Positions 25,910-35,225 of a DNA stretch of 64,000 nt are shown one piece after another; the first letter of the stretch is position 1, and each line of letters begins with the position of its first letter. Source of the DNA: Billgrantia aerodenitrificans. Lineage in GTDB: Bacteria; Pseudomonadota; Gammaproteobacteria; Pseudomonadales; Halomonadaceae. The stretch is taken from positions 222,905-286,904 of the forward strand of contig NZ_JABFTV010000008.1 in assembly GCF_021404405.1 (NCBI RefSeq), given 5' to 3'. The position numbers were made by a program, and so were the translations under genes. The notes below the pieces were generated by a model. It made no database searches. It was not told where the DNA came from and worked only from the letters and a program-made list of their open reading frames with translations.

Positions 25910-27637
25910 ATGGACCATGCACCGCTGCGGGTCGCCATCATTGGCGGCGGGGTTTCCGGCCTGTCGCTGGCTTACTACCTACAGAAGTTCGGCAGCGAGG
26001 CGGCCCGGCAGATCGAGGTCACGCTGTTCGAGCGCAAGGCCACCCTGGGCGGCAACGCGGAGACGGTGTGGGTCGACCTGGGCAACCGGCGCATGCCGGG
26101 CAAGCCCGAGACGCCCTACCGCCGCTGGGCCGACCTGGGGGTGAATGACGTCAATCTGGCCACCTACCACCGCCTGCGCACGATACTCGCCGAGATCGGT
26201 GAGCTGGAGCGCATGAAGCCGCTGGAAAACAGCGAGTGCTACTTCAGCCGCGACGGCAGCATGGCCCTCACCGATGACCGGGATCTGGTACGCGGCGTGA
26301 GCGACCCGGCCCATGAGCTGAGCCTGGTCGATGGGGGCCGGCTGGCAGTGCTGATCGCCGTGGTTCACCGCAGCGCCATCAATCTGGTGGAGAGCCGGCG
26401 CATTACCCCGCGCTATACGGTGGACGACTTCTTCGATGGCTGCGTGGCCGCACCCGCCGAGATGCTGGGCGAAGCGGCGGAGCAGTTGAGCGCTACCATC
26501 GACTGGGACGACCCCGAGCTATCGGCCCGACTGGAGCGCATTCGCCACAGCATCTACTATCCCCGCATCTCGGCCATGTACTTCGCCGACGACCGCGGCC
26601 CGGGCGGCATGCCGCTGCAGGCGCCCTTCGAGTACTACCGCATTCAGGAAGGCGGTTCACCGCCGGACCGCCGCTACTTCGAGCATGGCGCCCAGCACTG
26701 GCTGGAGGCGCTGGCGGCACATCTGGTCAATCCGCTGACACCGGGGCCGCAGGTCAAGATCCTGCGCGGTATCGAGGTGGAAGCCAGCCTCTCGACCCAG
26801 GGCGTGACGCTGACGGAGCGTGCGCCCGGCGAGCGCCGCTGGGAAGCCGACCTGCTGATCATGGCCACCCATGCCGAAGACGCCCTGCCGCTGCTGACCT
26901 TCGGCGATGGCCTGAGCGAGACCCAGCGGGAGCTGCAGCACATTCTCGGCAAGGTGCGCTACACCCGCAGCTTCGGGGTCTGCCACACATCCGCCGCTCG
27001 GCTACCTCCCAATCGCAACCTGTGGCGCACCTACAACATCGAGGTGCGCAACCCCGAAGACACCTTCTTCCCCTACCGCATCGACTATGTGGCGAATCGC
27101 CATCAGAACGATGCCGAGAACCCCTGCTACGACCGGGCGGGCCTGCCGCAGTACTTCGTCTCCCTAGTGGATGACCTGAACCGGATTCCCCGCAGCGAGA
27201 TGCTCGACCGCCACCCCGCGCCGCTAGACGCCCCGGTAGCGCTGGCGGGTGTTGCCCCCGGCGAGTCTGGCTACCGCGACCGGCTGCCGCCGATGGAGAG
27301 CGCGTTGGAAGCCAAGGCCTGGACCCTGTTCAAGCACAACGTGCTGGATGCCGAGTGCCTCGAGGCGCAGGCGGAAATAGAGCGCTACAACCAGAGCACC
27401 GCGCGCAAGCGCTTCGAAGGCCGGCAGGACGTCTGCCCGCTGCTGTTCGCCGGCGGCTGGACGCGCGGTGCCGGCCTGCAGGAGCAGTGCCTGGAGCAGT
27501 CGGCGCATCTCGTCGCGCTGCTGCTGGCGGCACCGGAGCGCCGGGCCAATCCCCTGCGCTTAGCGCCGCCCAGCAGCCAGACAAGGCAGAGTCATCCGCA
27601 GACCGGCGGCTTCACCCTGCTGCCAGCAAGCCTCTAG
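25910..27637 (+). CDS. FAD-dependent amine-oxidase-like oxidoreductase
   Basis: A 575-residue flavoprotein. The N-terminus RVAIIGGGVSGLSLAYYL is the dinucleotide-binding GxGxxG fold, followed by the FAD ribose acidic segment VTLFERKATLGGNAETVWVD. Near the C-terminus PLLFAGGWTRGAGLQEQCLEQS is the second flavin contact typical of flavin amine oxidases and phytoene-desaturase-like proteins. A substrate cannot be assigned. It is divergent from the VapA-like gene and runs head-to-head into the large regulator, with the two coding regions overlapping by 78 bp at their 3' ends. The three genes may form one functional unit, which is inferred from layout only. Confidence 0.8.
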   Translation: MDHAPLRVAIIGGGVSGLSLAYYLQKFGSEAARQIEVTLFERKATLGGNAETVWVDLGNRRMPGKPETPYRRWADLGVNDVNLATYHRLRTILAEIGELERMKPLENSECYFSRDGSMALTDDRDLVRGVSDPAHELSLVDGGRLAVLIAVVHRSAINLVESRRITPRYTVDDFFDGCVAAPAEMLGEAAEQLSATIDWDDPELSARLERIRHSIYYPRISAMYFADDRGPGGMPLQAPFEYYRIQEGGSPPDRRYFEHGAQHWLEALAAHLVNPLTPGPQVKILRGIEVEASLSTQGVTLTERAPGERRWEADLLIMATHAEDALPLLTFGDGLSETQRELQHILGKVRYTRSFGVCHTSAARLPPNRNLWRTYNIEVRNPEDTFFPYRIDYVANRHQNDAENPCYDRAGLPQYFVSLVDDLNRIPRSEMLDRHPAPLDAPVALAGVAPGESGYRDRLPPMESALEAKAWTLFKHNVLDAECLEAQAEIERYNQSTARKRFEGRQDVCPLLFAGGWTRGAGLQEQCLEQSAHLVALLLAAPERRANPLRLAPPSSQTRQSHPQTGGFTLLPASL

Positions 27638-30600
27638 GGCGGCCTGAGCGCTCGACTCGCCGCCCACCTCGCCATGCTCGCCCCCGCTCTCCAGCCAAGC
27701 GGCGTGGGCCTCGATCAAGGCGCGGTGATGCTCGCCCCAGGCACAGGGCTCCGCCCCCATCAGTTGGGTCAGGCGCCGGGCGTAGTGGCGGGCCGCCTCG
27801 GGGCGCCCGTCGAGCAGGCTGACCTCCGCCGCCGCGATCAGGAAGCGATAGCCGTTGTGCCCCACGCAGCCGGCATCCAGCAGCGCTTCGCCCTCTTGTA
27901 GCGTCGCCAGGCGCGTCTCGACCTGCTCTTCCAGCAGCGCCCGGGTGCCCAACACCCAGGGGCCGATAAAGGCCTTCAGGCCGTGCTGTTCGACCAGCTG
28001 CCAGGCACGCTCAATGCTGGCTCGCGCCTCGGCCAGGCGCCCGGTGATCAACTCGACCCGGGCACGACTCTCCAGCAGGAACGCCTCGAAGCGACCGGAG
28101 CCCAGGCCACGCGCCACCGTCAGCGCCTGTTCGATCTGCTCGTCTGCCGCTTGCGGCTCGCCCTGGGAGAGCAGAATCCACCCCGCCGTGAGCCGCGCCA
28201 CCACCTCGGCACGCCGATTGCCGACCCGCTTGCCCAGCTCGGCGGCATCGAAACAGTCGGCCAGCGCCGCCTCGGTCTGGTTGGCGTAGATGCGGGCGGT
28301 ACCCAGCATGAACAGGTTGGAGGCCTCCAGATCGGCGTGGCCATGGGTTCGGCACAGCGTGACGCAGTGGTCGAACAGCTCGAGGGTACTGAGCATCTGC
28401 CCCTCGGCATAGTGGGCATCGCCCAGCCCGCTCAGGGCCTGGATCTCAGTGCGGACGCCGCCGCCACGGCGGGCCTGCTCCAGGGCGCGGGTGTGATAGG
28501 CGCGGCTGGTGGTAAAGTCGCCCCGGGGGAAATAGAGATTGCCCTTGAGATAGAGCGCCTCGGCCAGGGGCAAGGGGTCCTCCAGCGCCTCGGCCAGGGG
28601 CAGCAGGCCGTCGAGTATCGCCTCCTCCGCCGCCAGCGCATCGAGCATGTTCAGCACCCGGGCCAGCCACAGATCGGCCGTGATGCGCTGATGCTCCTCC
28701 CGGGCGAAGGTACGTGCCGCCTCGAAGTGCTCCCGCGCCGCCTGGATCTGCCCGGTAGCCATCGCCACCTGGCCCTGCAGCAGCATCAGCCGGTACTCAT
28801 CCTTCGGCGCATAATCAATGGCGCGGCAATCCCTCAGCAGCGCCATGGCTTCCTCGTGCCGATAGCGGGCCATTTCCGCCGCCACCGCTTGCAGGAAGGC
28901 ATTCGGTGCCTCCAGCGAGCGCGCGCGATGCAGGTGGCGCGCCCGCAAGCCCGGCTCCGCCTCGCCGTAGAGCGCGGCCAGGCGCAGATGCAGGCGATCG
29001 CGCTGGATCTTGGGAATCCCCTCGTAGATGCCTTGCAGGATCAGGTCGTGCACGAAGCGGTAGCTGTCCTCTTCCAGCGGACGCACCAGGCTGTAGCGCT
29101 GGGGCAGTTCGGGCTGATAATCGGCCTGCCCCAGCACCTCCTGCAGCGAGGCCAGGGAGAAGCGCTGCCCCATCACCGCGGCGATGCACATGGCCCGACG
29201 ATCCAGATCGGTGAGCTGATCCAGCTTGCTCTGTACCAGATTGGCGAGGCTGGCCGGCAGGCTGCGATGAGGATGGAACAGCAGCAACTGAGTCAGGAAC
29301 AGCGGGTTGCCCTGAGCCTGGGTCACGCAGCGGGCGGCGTGCTCGGCGGGCACCGTGCCGTAGCTGGCCACCAGGGCCTCGGCCTCCTGCGGGCGCAGCG
29401 GCGGCAACTCGATCAGGGTGAGCGGCAGCTCCGGCAGCTGCGGGCGCAGGCGGCTCTCCAGCGGGTCCTGCTCCAGGCGCGAGGTGAACAGCCAGATCAC
29501 CGGCGCTTCCTGGGTACCCTGCAGCAGCCCGGTGAGCGTGGCCAGCAGCGCCTCGTCGGCCCAGTGCAGGTCCTCCACCACCACCAGTTGCGGGCGATGA
29601 ATGGAGCGCGCCAGGAGCAGATCGCGCAGTGCCAGCACCAAGCGCTGGCTGCGGGTCGCGGGGGTCATGGCGGCATAGAGCGACTGCGCCTCCTCCGGCT
29701 GAGGCAAGCCCAGCAGCGGACGCAGCAGCATGGCGTGATCCATCGGCAGGCGCAGCGCCGAGAGACGGGCCAGTAGGAGAGCCTCGTCCAGAATTTCCGC
29801 TTTCGCCTCGGCGGAGGTTTGCAGCAGCGAACGCGCGAGCTGCATCAGCGGGCCTTCGTCGGCACGGGTACCGAAATCCAGCACCTCGGCCTGGTGATGA
29901 TCGGCATGGGCCGCGGCCATTTCGGCAAACTCGGCGCTCAGGCGCGTCTTGCCGATGCCGGCCACACCGCGGATATAGATCAGATGGCCGGCCTGGTAGG
30001 CCTGGGTGCTCTCCAGGATGGCTTGCAGCTGGCCTAGCTGTACCCGGCGCCCCACCAGCTCGAAGCGAGCGTCATGAGCCTCGTCACGGGGTTGGCGATA
30101 GCGCAGCCACTCGCCGCCTTCGTCATCGAAAACGAAGCGCTCCGCCAACTGCACCGCCACGCCACGCTCGACCCACACACCGCTCTGCCCACCCGACATG
30201 GAAAGCGGCGTAGCCGTAGGCCAATGGCCGGCCTGAAGATAAACGCCACGCGCCCCCCCCTGTTCCACCAGGGTAGCGGCACACAGCAGGCCGCGCTGCG
30301 CATCGCTGCGGTAAGCCCGGGGTAGCCCGAACAGCGCCGTGCCCCCTTCCTCAAGGCTGCCGCCGAAATGCTGCACCCAGCTCGCCAGCGCCGAGGGATC
30401 GGCCGCCACGGCGTGCAGCTGGATCAGCACGCGGGCGCTCTCCATCTCCTCGATATCGGAAGCGACAACGGCCGCCTCCTCGGCCTCCGCCGACAGCTCC
30501 TCGACCTCGACCTCATAGATCTCGGCCAGATGGCGCGCGGTACGATACAGCACCGCCTTGCCACTCTCCGCCCGCTTGATGGAAGCGATGGAGACACACA

Positions 30601-30715
30601 AGCGCCGATCAAAACAGTACTCGGCCAGCGCCTCCTGACTCAGGCCCAGCCGCTTGCGATGCTGCTTCAAGCGCTCACGATCCAGCCGCAAGCGCCCGTC
30701 TTGGGGGATGATCAC
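27560..30715 (-). CDS. HTH, cyclase-like, STAND ATPase, TPR signalling regulator
   Basis: A 1051-residue multidomain protein. Residues about 10-60 are a Cro/CI-type helix-turn-helix (KRLGLSQEALAEYCFDRRL). About 90-170 resembles a degenerate class III nucleotide cyclase domain: GGSLEEGGTALFGLPRAYRSD parallels the GDGxxAxFG-type region but lacks the metal-binding pattern. From about 215 a signal-transducing ATPase follows, with Walker A GVAGIGKTRLS and Walker B LVVVEDLHWAD. The last ~400 residues are TPR-like helical repeats. The longest frame starts with TTG at 30745; GTG 30715 is preferred because AAGGAA precedes it and because two truncated copies elsewhere share sequence only from this point. 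An attC-like site lies just upstream. Its ligand and targets are unknown. Confidence 0.8.
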   Translation of the reverse strand: MIIPQDGRLRLDRERLKQHRKRLGLSQEALAEYCFDRRLCVSIASIKRAESGKAVLYRTARHLAEIYEVEVEELSAEAEEAAVVASDIEEMESARVLIQLHAVAADPSALASWVQHFGGSLEEGGTALFGLPRAYRSDAQRGLLCAATLVEQGGARGVYLQAGHWPTATPLSMSGGQSGVWVERGVAVQLAERFVFDDEGGEWLRYRQPRDEAHDARFELVGRRVQLGQLQAILESTQAYQAGHLIYIRGVAGIGKTRLSAEFAEMAAAHADHHQAEVLDFGTRADEGPLMQLARSLLQTSAEAKAEILDEALLLARLSALRLPMDHAMLLRPLLGLPQPEEAQSLYAAMTPATRSQRLVLALRDLLLARSIHRPQLVVVEDLHWADEALLATLTGLLQGTQEAPVIWLFTSRLEQDPLESRLRPQLPELPLTLIELPPLRPQEAEALVASYGTVPAEHAARCVTQAQGNPLFLTQLLLFHPHRSLPASLANLVQSKLDQLTDLDRRAMCIAAVMGQRFSLASLQEVLGQADYQPELPQRYSLVRPLEEDSYRFVHDLILQGIYEGIPKIQRDRLHLRLAALYGEAEPGLRARHLHRARSLEAPNAFLQAVAAEMARYRHEEAMALLRDCRAIDYAPKDEYRLMLLQGQVAMATGQIQAAREHFEAARTFAREEHQRITADLWLARVLNMLDALAAEEAILDGLLPLAEALEDPLPLAEALYLKGNLYFPRGDFTTSRAYHTRALEQARRGGGVRTEIQALSGLGDAHYAEGQMLSTLELFDHCVTLCRTHGHADLEASNLFMLGTARIYANQTEAALADCFDAAELGKRVGNRRAEVVARLTAGWILLSQGEPQAADEQIEQALTVARGLGSGRFEAFLLESRARVELITGRLAEARASIERAWQLVEQHGLKAFIGPWVLGTRALLEEQVETRLATLQEGEALLDAGCVGHNGYRFLIAAAEVSLLDGRPEAARHYARRLTQLMGAEPCAWGEHHRALIEAHAAWLESGGEHGEVGGESSAQAALEACWQQGEAAGLRMTLPCLAAGRR

Positions 30716-30793
30716 TGTTGTTTCCTTGGCGGTCACAAATTTCAAAAAGCACTATTGAAGAACGTCCGAGTGGTACGCCATCCGTCGGGATGA

Positions 30794-30849
30794 GGCTAAC
30801 GTTGCAGCTCAGCCACTGCGAAGCCGTCGACTACAGCGCCTCGTTAGGC
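30794..30849 (-). repeat. attC-like integron recombination site
   Basis: A 56-bp imperfect inverted repeat. Read on the minus strand it begins GCCTAACGAGGCGCTG and ends GAGCTGCAACGTTAGCC. The outer boxes (GCCTAAC, GTTAGCC) and inner boxes (GGCGCT, GAGCTGC with one unpaired base) are arranged as in integron attC sites. It lies 3' of the 112-aa gene at 30901-31239 and 5' of the large regulator, as the site closing the first cassette would. Confidence 0.65.
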
Positions 30850-30900
30850 ATTTTTTGTTGATCAAAGGACAAGCGTCTACGTTCTTTGCTTCTTTTCCTT

Positions 30901-31239
30901 TTATGGCTTTTTGGAAGTGAGAAAGCTAGATAGTAGATTAACTCCGACTCCGCCAACCACAGCCGGGAACAGCAACAGCCAGATTGCTCCGGATGTCTGA
31001 AGCTGTTGGAACACGCCCTGCTCGATTCTCCCACTGGAGTGAAGATGCTCTGCAGTTGCAACCAAATCTCCCAGCAGACCCACCATCATAACAGCAAGAC
31101 CAATCAAGAGCAGCGCGCTCAAGAGATTACTGATCCGCCACAACTCGCCTCGGTTGTAGTAGGCAAATATCATGACGGCGATGGCCGGGAAAACTCCCAG
31201 GCTCCAGCCGATCGCATGTATTAGCTGGCCTTGCTCCAT
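30901..31239 (-). CDS. Small membrane protein, probable integron gene cassette
   Basis: A 112-residue protein with about three hydrophobic helices (GVFPAIAVMIFAYY, LSALLLIGLAVMMVGLLGDL, AIWLLLFPAVVGGVGVNLLS) and no family I recognise. The ATG lies about 15 bp after a GTTAGG core site, with GGGGGG as the ribosome-binding site. The gene is the only one between two attC-like sites in the same orientation. A single short gene starting right after the recombination point is the hallmark of an integron cassette. No integrase gene is present in the window. Confidence 0.65.
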   Translation of the reverse strand: MEQGQLIHAIGWSLGVFPAIAVMIFAYYNRGELWRISNLLSALLLIGLAVMMVGLLGDLVATAEHLHSSGRIEQGVFQQLQTSGAIWLLLFPAVVGGVGVNLLSSFLTSKKP

Positions 31240-31252
31240 ATTTCCCCCCTAA

Positions 31253-31337
31253 CCTAACGCAAAGCACGCGGGCGGCGAGCCCCGCAGTGAGTTGGCTTCC
31301 CAGCGGTCGAAAGCCACGAATGGTGCGCCTTGTTTGT
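31253..31337 (-). repeat. attC-like integron recombination site (upstream of first cassette)
   Basis: On the minus strand this 85-bp segment starts with CACAAACAAGGCGCACC and ends with GTGCTTTGCGTTAGG. AACAAGGCGC...TTTGCGTTAGG is a common attC frame. Internal inverted repeats (GGCTT/AAGCC and GCGGG/CCCGC) can form the folded hairpin. The left box is less standard, so the extent is uncertain. Confidence 0.45.
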
Positions 31338-31380
31338 GACGGTATTTGCACTGACAGTCGGCCACTGAAAAGCAAAGCGG

Positions 31381-32244
31381 TCACGAGTTTTCCTGCACCG
31401 GCTCCTGTTGTAACCACTGCTCAAAATCTCGACTCTCAGGCCTACCTTCCTTTGCTGCGTAGTACACAAGGCGCAGGTGGCGGTCTTCGTCGATAGACAA
31501 TGAAGTATGCTCGAACTCCACTTGTCCAACCGTGGGTATCTGCAAGTGGCGAATGCCTTGGCATGGACCATGGATATCCTGCTGTTGCCACCAGGCCTTG
31601 AAATCAGGTGATACGTTTTCTAGTTCCGCCACCAAGCCGGTGATATCAGTATCATGTATGGCACGCACGAAGTCACGACGGAAGCTCGATAAAATCTGTA
31701 GCGCCTGCTCATCCCAAGGAGAAAAAAGCTCACGCATGCCGGGGCTAGTAAACAGCATCCATAAAAGATTTCGCCTATCGGCGGGGCGACTTGAAAAACC
31801 AAACACCCGGTCTGCGGCTGAATTCCAAATCAACACATCCCAGCGCAGATTAAGTACATAGGAAGGTCGTGAAGGGATGTCATTTATCAACCGATTTATC
31901 AACGGTGGAACCACACAAATGGCATGGCCTAGCTCCGGTGGCAGCCGCTGATGAGCTAGCAAGAAAAGGTGACGGCGCTCAGTCTCATCCAACTTGAGCA
32001 CTCGTGAGAGGTTATCGAGAAAAGCAGAAGATGCCTTAATATCCCGCCCTTGCTCCAGCCACGTGTACCAAGACAAGCCAACCCCAGCCAAGGCTGCCAC
32101 CTCTTCGCGGCGCAGCCCCGGTGTGCGCCGCCGGCCGCCAGCAGGCAATCCCACCTCTTTCGGTGAGATTCGCTCACGGCGGCTACGAAGAAAGTCAGCC
32201 AGCTCTGCTCGGGTGTGTTGGGAGGGTGTCTGAGGTGCGCTCAT
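31381..32244 (-). CDS. Helix-turn-helix regulator with MmyB-like ligand-binding domain
   Basis: A 287-residue regulator. Residues about 35-85 are a Cro/CI-like helix-turn-helix ([25 protein letters not shown]), and the rest is the MmyB-like ligand domain, recognised by [20 protein letters not shown] and [16 protein letters not shown]. MmyB in the methylenomycin cluster is the namesake and related regulators commonly sit beside exporter or oxidoreductase genes. It is divergent from the ALAS-like gene by 156 bp and is the obvious candidate for controlling the five-gene biosynthetic operon. The effector may be the cluster's product or a fatty-acid-like ligand; neither is shown. Confidence 0.88.
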   Translation of the reverse strand: MSAPQTPSQHTRAELADFLRSRRERISPKEVGLPAGGRRRTPGLRREEVAALAGVGLSWYTWLEQGRDIKASSAFLDNLSRVLKLDETERRHLFLLAHQRLPPELGHAICVVPPLINRLINDIPSRPSYVLNLRWDVLIWNSAADRVFGFSSRPADRRNLLWMLFTSPGMRELFSPWDEQALQILSSFRRDFVRAIHDTDITGLVAELENVSPDFKAWWQQQDIHGPCQGIRHLQIPTVGQVEFEHTSLSIDEDRHLRLVYYAAKEGRPESRDFEQWLQQEPVQENS

Positions 32245-32400
32245 ACGGTTACCTCAAGTAATAGCATAAACGGTCAAATTGTACCCTTCGAAAAACCGAA
32301 GAAGAATACCCATTCCTGGCTGACGAACCCGGGCCAGGACTCTTGCTTGATTAAGAGTTTACACATTGATGTGTCATCAATCTGCAAAGGGGTCAACAGG

Positions 32401-33633
32401 ATGTACCAATCACTTCTTCGCGATCAGCTAGAGACTCTGAAGTCCTCCAATCAGTATCGAACCTTCACCACCCTAAGCCGCCTCTGCGGCCAGTACCCGT
32501 TAGCCAGGCTGAGCGATCATCACCCAGAACCCGTAGTTATCTGGTGCAGTAACGACTATCTGGGCATGTCCCAGCATCCGTGCGTACTTACCGAGATGCA
32601 CAGGGCACTAGGGGTCTATGGCGCCGGCTCAGGCGGGTCACGCAATATTGGTGGGTCTCACGAAGTGTACGCACGCCTGGAGGCAAGCCTCGCCGACTGG
32701 CACGGTAAGGAAGCTGCTCTGGTTTTCCCTACCGGCTTCGGCTCCAACGACGCAACCATCCAATGCCTTCTACGCCGCATTCCCAACTGCGTGGTGATCA
32801 GCGACGAACTGAATCACGCCTCTATCGTGAACGGCATCCGCTCTACGCCCAACGAGCGCCAGATATTCCGTCATAGCGACGTAGCCCATCTAGAGCAGAT
32901 ACTGTCCAGCTATCAACTGGATCGACCAAAGCTTGTGGTGTTCGAGTCAGTTTATTCGATGGACGGAGACATCGCCCCCATCGAAGAGATCGTCGCCGTT
33001 GCCAAGCACTACAACGCGCTCACCTACCTCGACGAAGTACATGCCGTTGGCATGTACGGCCCTCGTGGCGCGGGCATAGCGGCTGAACGCGGCCTTACCG
33101 ATCAAGTAGATATTATTCAAGGTACCATGGCCAAGGCCATTGGGGTAATTGGTGGCTATATCGCCTCGACTCATGTGCTTGTCGATGCCGTGCGCTCCTT
33201 CGCTACGGGCTTCATTTTTACCACCTCGCTTCCTCCGGCAATAACCGCTGGTTGCCTGGCCAGTGTCGAGCATTTGAAGGCCAACAGTGCGGAGCGGGAG
33301 CGGTTGCACGCTCAAACGGCCAAGCTGCGCGCATACCTCCAACAACATGACATCCCAGTCATGCCCTGCTCACAGACGCACGTACTACCGGTGCTGGTGG
33401 GCGAGGCGAAGCGCTGCAAATCTGCGGCTGAACGCTTACTGCATACCCACGGTGTGTACTTGCAGCCGATCAACTATCCATCGGTACCGGTAGGTACCGA
33501 GCGCTTCCGCGTGAATGCCACACCGAACCACAGCGACGCTCAAATCGAGCATTTGGCGGTATCACTACGCGAGACATTCGAGCATTTCTCCATTCCGCTT
33601 GCGTCCCAAGTGTTCAGCGCGGAGGTGGCCTGA
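32401..33633 (+). CDS. 5-aminolevulinate synthase-like alpha-oxoamine synthase
   Basis: A 410-residue PLP enzyme closely resembling alphaproteobacterial ALAS, which condenses glycine with succinyl-CoA. Visible are the Schiff-base Lys245 in [17 protein letters not shown]-pyridine Asp211 in [15 protein letters not shown] and His in SDELNHASI. The glycine-pocket Thr of ALAS (Thr83 of the Rhodobacter enzyme, in GGTRNISG) is Ser80 here, in GGSRNIGG. Substitution at that Thr is reported to let ALAS accept larger amino acids such as serine. Gammaproteobacteria normally make heme precursor by the glutamyl-tRNA route, so this is likely a secondary-metabolism enzyme. ATG 32401 begins a Rhodobacter-like N-terminus ([12 protein letters not shown]); AAGGGG lies nine bases upstream. 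Its stop overlaps the next start (TGATG). Confidence 0.9.
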   Translation: MYQSLLRDQLETLKSSNQYRTFTTLSRLCGQYPLARLSDHHPEPVVIWCSNDYLGMSQHPCVLTEMHRALGVYGAGSGGSRNIGGSHEVYARLEASLADWHGKEAALVFPTGFGSNDATIQCLLRRIPNCVVISDELNHASIVNGIRSTPNERQIFRHSDVAHLEQILSSYQLDRPKLVVFESVYSMDGDIAPIEEIVAVAKHYNALTYLDEVHAVGMYGPRGAGIAAERGLTDQVDIIQGTMAKAIGVIGGYIASTHVLVDAVRSFATGFIFTTSLPPAITAGCLASVEHLKANSAERERLHAQTAKLRAYLQQHDIPVMPCSQTHVLPVLVGEAKRCKSAAERLLHTHGVYLQPINYPSVPVGTERFRVNATPNHSDAQIEHLAVSLRETFEHFSIPLASQVFSAEVA

Positions 33634-34136
33634 TGGATCTGCCCTTCCTTATCGTGCGCCCTGCGATGGTGGCCGACCTGAACAGGCTAGTGGAGCTGCG
33701 TGCTTACTTGCTGGATGGCACTGAAGCCATGTATTCGAGCAAGACACCAGAAGACTCAATGCGCTGGCGCGCGGCTTACCGCACTTGGCTGAGCAGCCAC
33801 TTAAACACAAGCAATTGCGTGCATGTTCTAGCCGCAGAACACAAGGAAACTGGTGAAGTGCTTGGCTGTGCAACCGCGATTATCGATCAACGTGCACCAG
33901 CTCCCGGATGCCTTAACGGCTTGTCCGGCTGGGTACAGTCGGTGGTGGTGGAGCCGCAATGGCGTAACCGTGGCATAGCCCGGCAATTGATGCAGAACCT
34001 GCTGCGCTGGTTCGCCAGCTGCAGCGTAGGCTCCGTGGTGCTTCAGAGCACCGAGGCTGCCGACAAGCTGTACCAGACACTGGGCTTCGTCATCAGCGAC
34101 GAGCGCCTGCTGATCCGTCAGGAGGCCTCGGCATGA
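33633..34136 (+). CDS. GNAT-family N-acetyltransferase in ALAS cluster
   Basis: A 167-residue GNAT acetyltransferase. The acetyl-CoA pyrophosphate loop is seen as VEPQWRNRGIARQLMQNLLRW (the R/Q-x-x-G-x-A motif), preceded by the beta-4 strand SGWVQSVVV. The C-terminal YQTLGFVISDERL is typical of the family. The start codon overlaps the ALAS stop, so the two are translated together. Within the operon it would most simply acetylate the amino group of the alpha-amino ketone made by the ALAS-like enzyme, either as a biosynthetic step or as self-protection; this is an inference from context. Confidence 0.85.
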   Translation: MDLPFLIVRPAMVADLNRLVELRAYLLDGTEAMYSSKTPEDSMRWRAAYRTWLSSHLNTSNCVHVLAAEHKETGEVLGCATAIIDQRAPAPGCLNGLSGWVQSVVVEPQWRNRGIARQLMQNLLRWFASCSVGSVVLQSTEAADKLYQTLGFVISDERLLIRQEASA

Positions 34137-35203
34137 AAATCCTTATCATCGGTCTAGGTTATGCCGGCAACCGCTACCGACGCGCCTTCGAACATATCGC
34201 CGCGAGCACTGGCTTGCCACTGTCGCTGGCCTACGTCGGGCGCCAGCAGAAACCGACCGAGCTGCCCTATTTCGATAGCGTCGGCCGGGCGCTGCAGGAG
34301 TTCGCGCCGGATATCGTCGTGGTCAGCGTCAACGATCACAGCCATGCGTCAGTGCTGCAACAGCTGGCCGGTTACCGGAGCTTCGTGATCTGCGAGAAGC
34401 CGCTGGTTACGCCGCAGGACAATCTGGACCAGCTGCTAGGCGCACTGGAGCACATCAGTGGCTTTGCCCTGGATCTGGTGGAGCGCTACTCGGACGTCAG
34501 CCGGCAATTGCGCGAGTGGGTCGAACGCAACGACTGGCAACTGGTGCGCGCCAGCTTCCACTGGGGCAAGGATCGCATCAACGACTACCGCCCCACCTGC
34601 GGTGTGACCAGCGAAGTGATCCATGCACTGGATCTACTCGGCTGGATCTGCCCACGCGCCGGCCAGCTCAAGTTGCATGGCGTACTCGGTGTGCGCTCGG
34701 ACTTCTCGATCTCCGGCAGCGAGGTGCTCGACACCGTGCAGCTCACCGCCAGTCTGGGTGAGGCGCAGGTCACCGGCTACGCCAGCTTCGTCAACATCGC
34801 ACGCCAGCGCACGGTGGACTTCAGCTTCGTCGATCGCGATACCCGGCTAATACACGCACGCCTAGTGTTCGACACGCCGCGCTGGGACCACGACCAGCTT
34901 CGAATCTGGACACGCAACGCCAATGGAACCGAGGACTTGCTGCACGAGTTCGCAGCCGCCCCTGACGAGCCTGGACTCGACACTCTGCACAAACTCTCGC
35001 GTCTATGCCGGCAGGTGGTTCACGCAGTGGCACTCAAGGAGCAACCACCCCAAGCCTTCGCCGATCTCGAAACCGCCATGGAGCTACAGCGCCTGCTTAA
35101 CGAGCTCGACAACCACGCCCAAACCCCACCACCGGTTCGCTACGTCCATGGCGAAACGCGCGTGCTGCTGGCCGAGGACAGCGACTTGGAAAGCCTTGGA
35201 TAG
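34133..35203 (+). CDS. Gfo/Idh/MocA-like NAD(P)-dependent oxidoreductase in ALAS cluster
   Basis: A 356-residue protein with an N-terminal Rossmann fold beginning ILIIGLGYAGNRYRRAF, the beta-strand DIVVVSVNDHSHA, and the family EKP motif in SFVICEKPLVTP. The C-terminal half is the alpha/beta substrate domain of Gfo/Idh enzymes (RPTCGVTSEVIHALDLLGW carries the conserved helix with the expected His). The start overlaps the GNAT stop by four bases (ATGA). Members oxidise or reduce sugars, inositols and related polyols, and some work in natural-product pathways. In this operon it could reduce or oxidise the carbonyl/hydroxyl of the ALAS product. The substrate is unknown. Confidence 0.82.
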   Translation: MKILIIGLGYAGNRYRRAFEHIAASTGLPLSLAYVGRQQKPTELPYFDSVGRALQEFAPDIVVVSVNDHSHASVLQQLAGYRSFVICEKPLVTPQDNLDQLLGALEHISGFALDLVERYSDVSRQLREWVERNDWQLVRASFHWGKDRINDYRPTCGVTSEVIHALDLLGWICPRAGQLKLHGVLGVRSDFSISGSEVLDTVQLTASLGEAQVTGYASFVNIARQRTVDFSFVDRDTRLIHARLVFDTPRWDHDQLRIWTRNANGTEDLLHEFAAAPDEPGLDTLHKLSRLCRQVVHAVALKEQPPQAFADLETAMELQRLLNELDNHAQTPPPVRYVHGETRVLLAEDSDLESLG

Positions 35204-35225
35204 CTCACTCACAAGGAGAAAGACT

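Noticed and set aside
31240..31380. Region examined for an integron integrase gene
   Set aside because: Too short and without tyrosine-recombinase motifs; no intI was found anywhere in the window.
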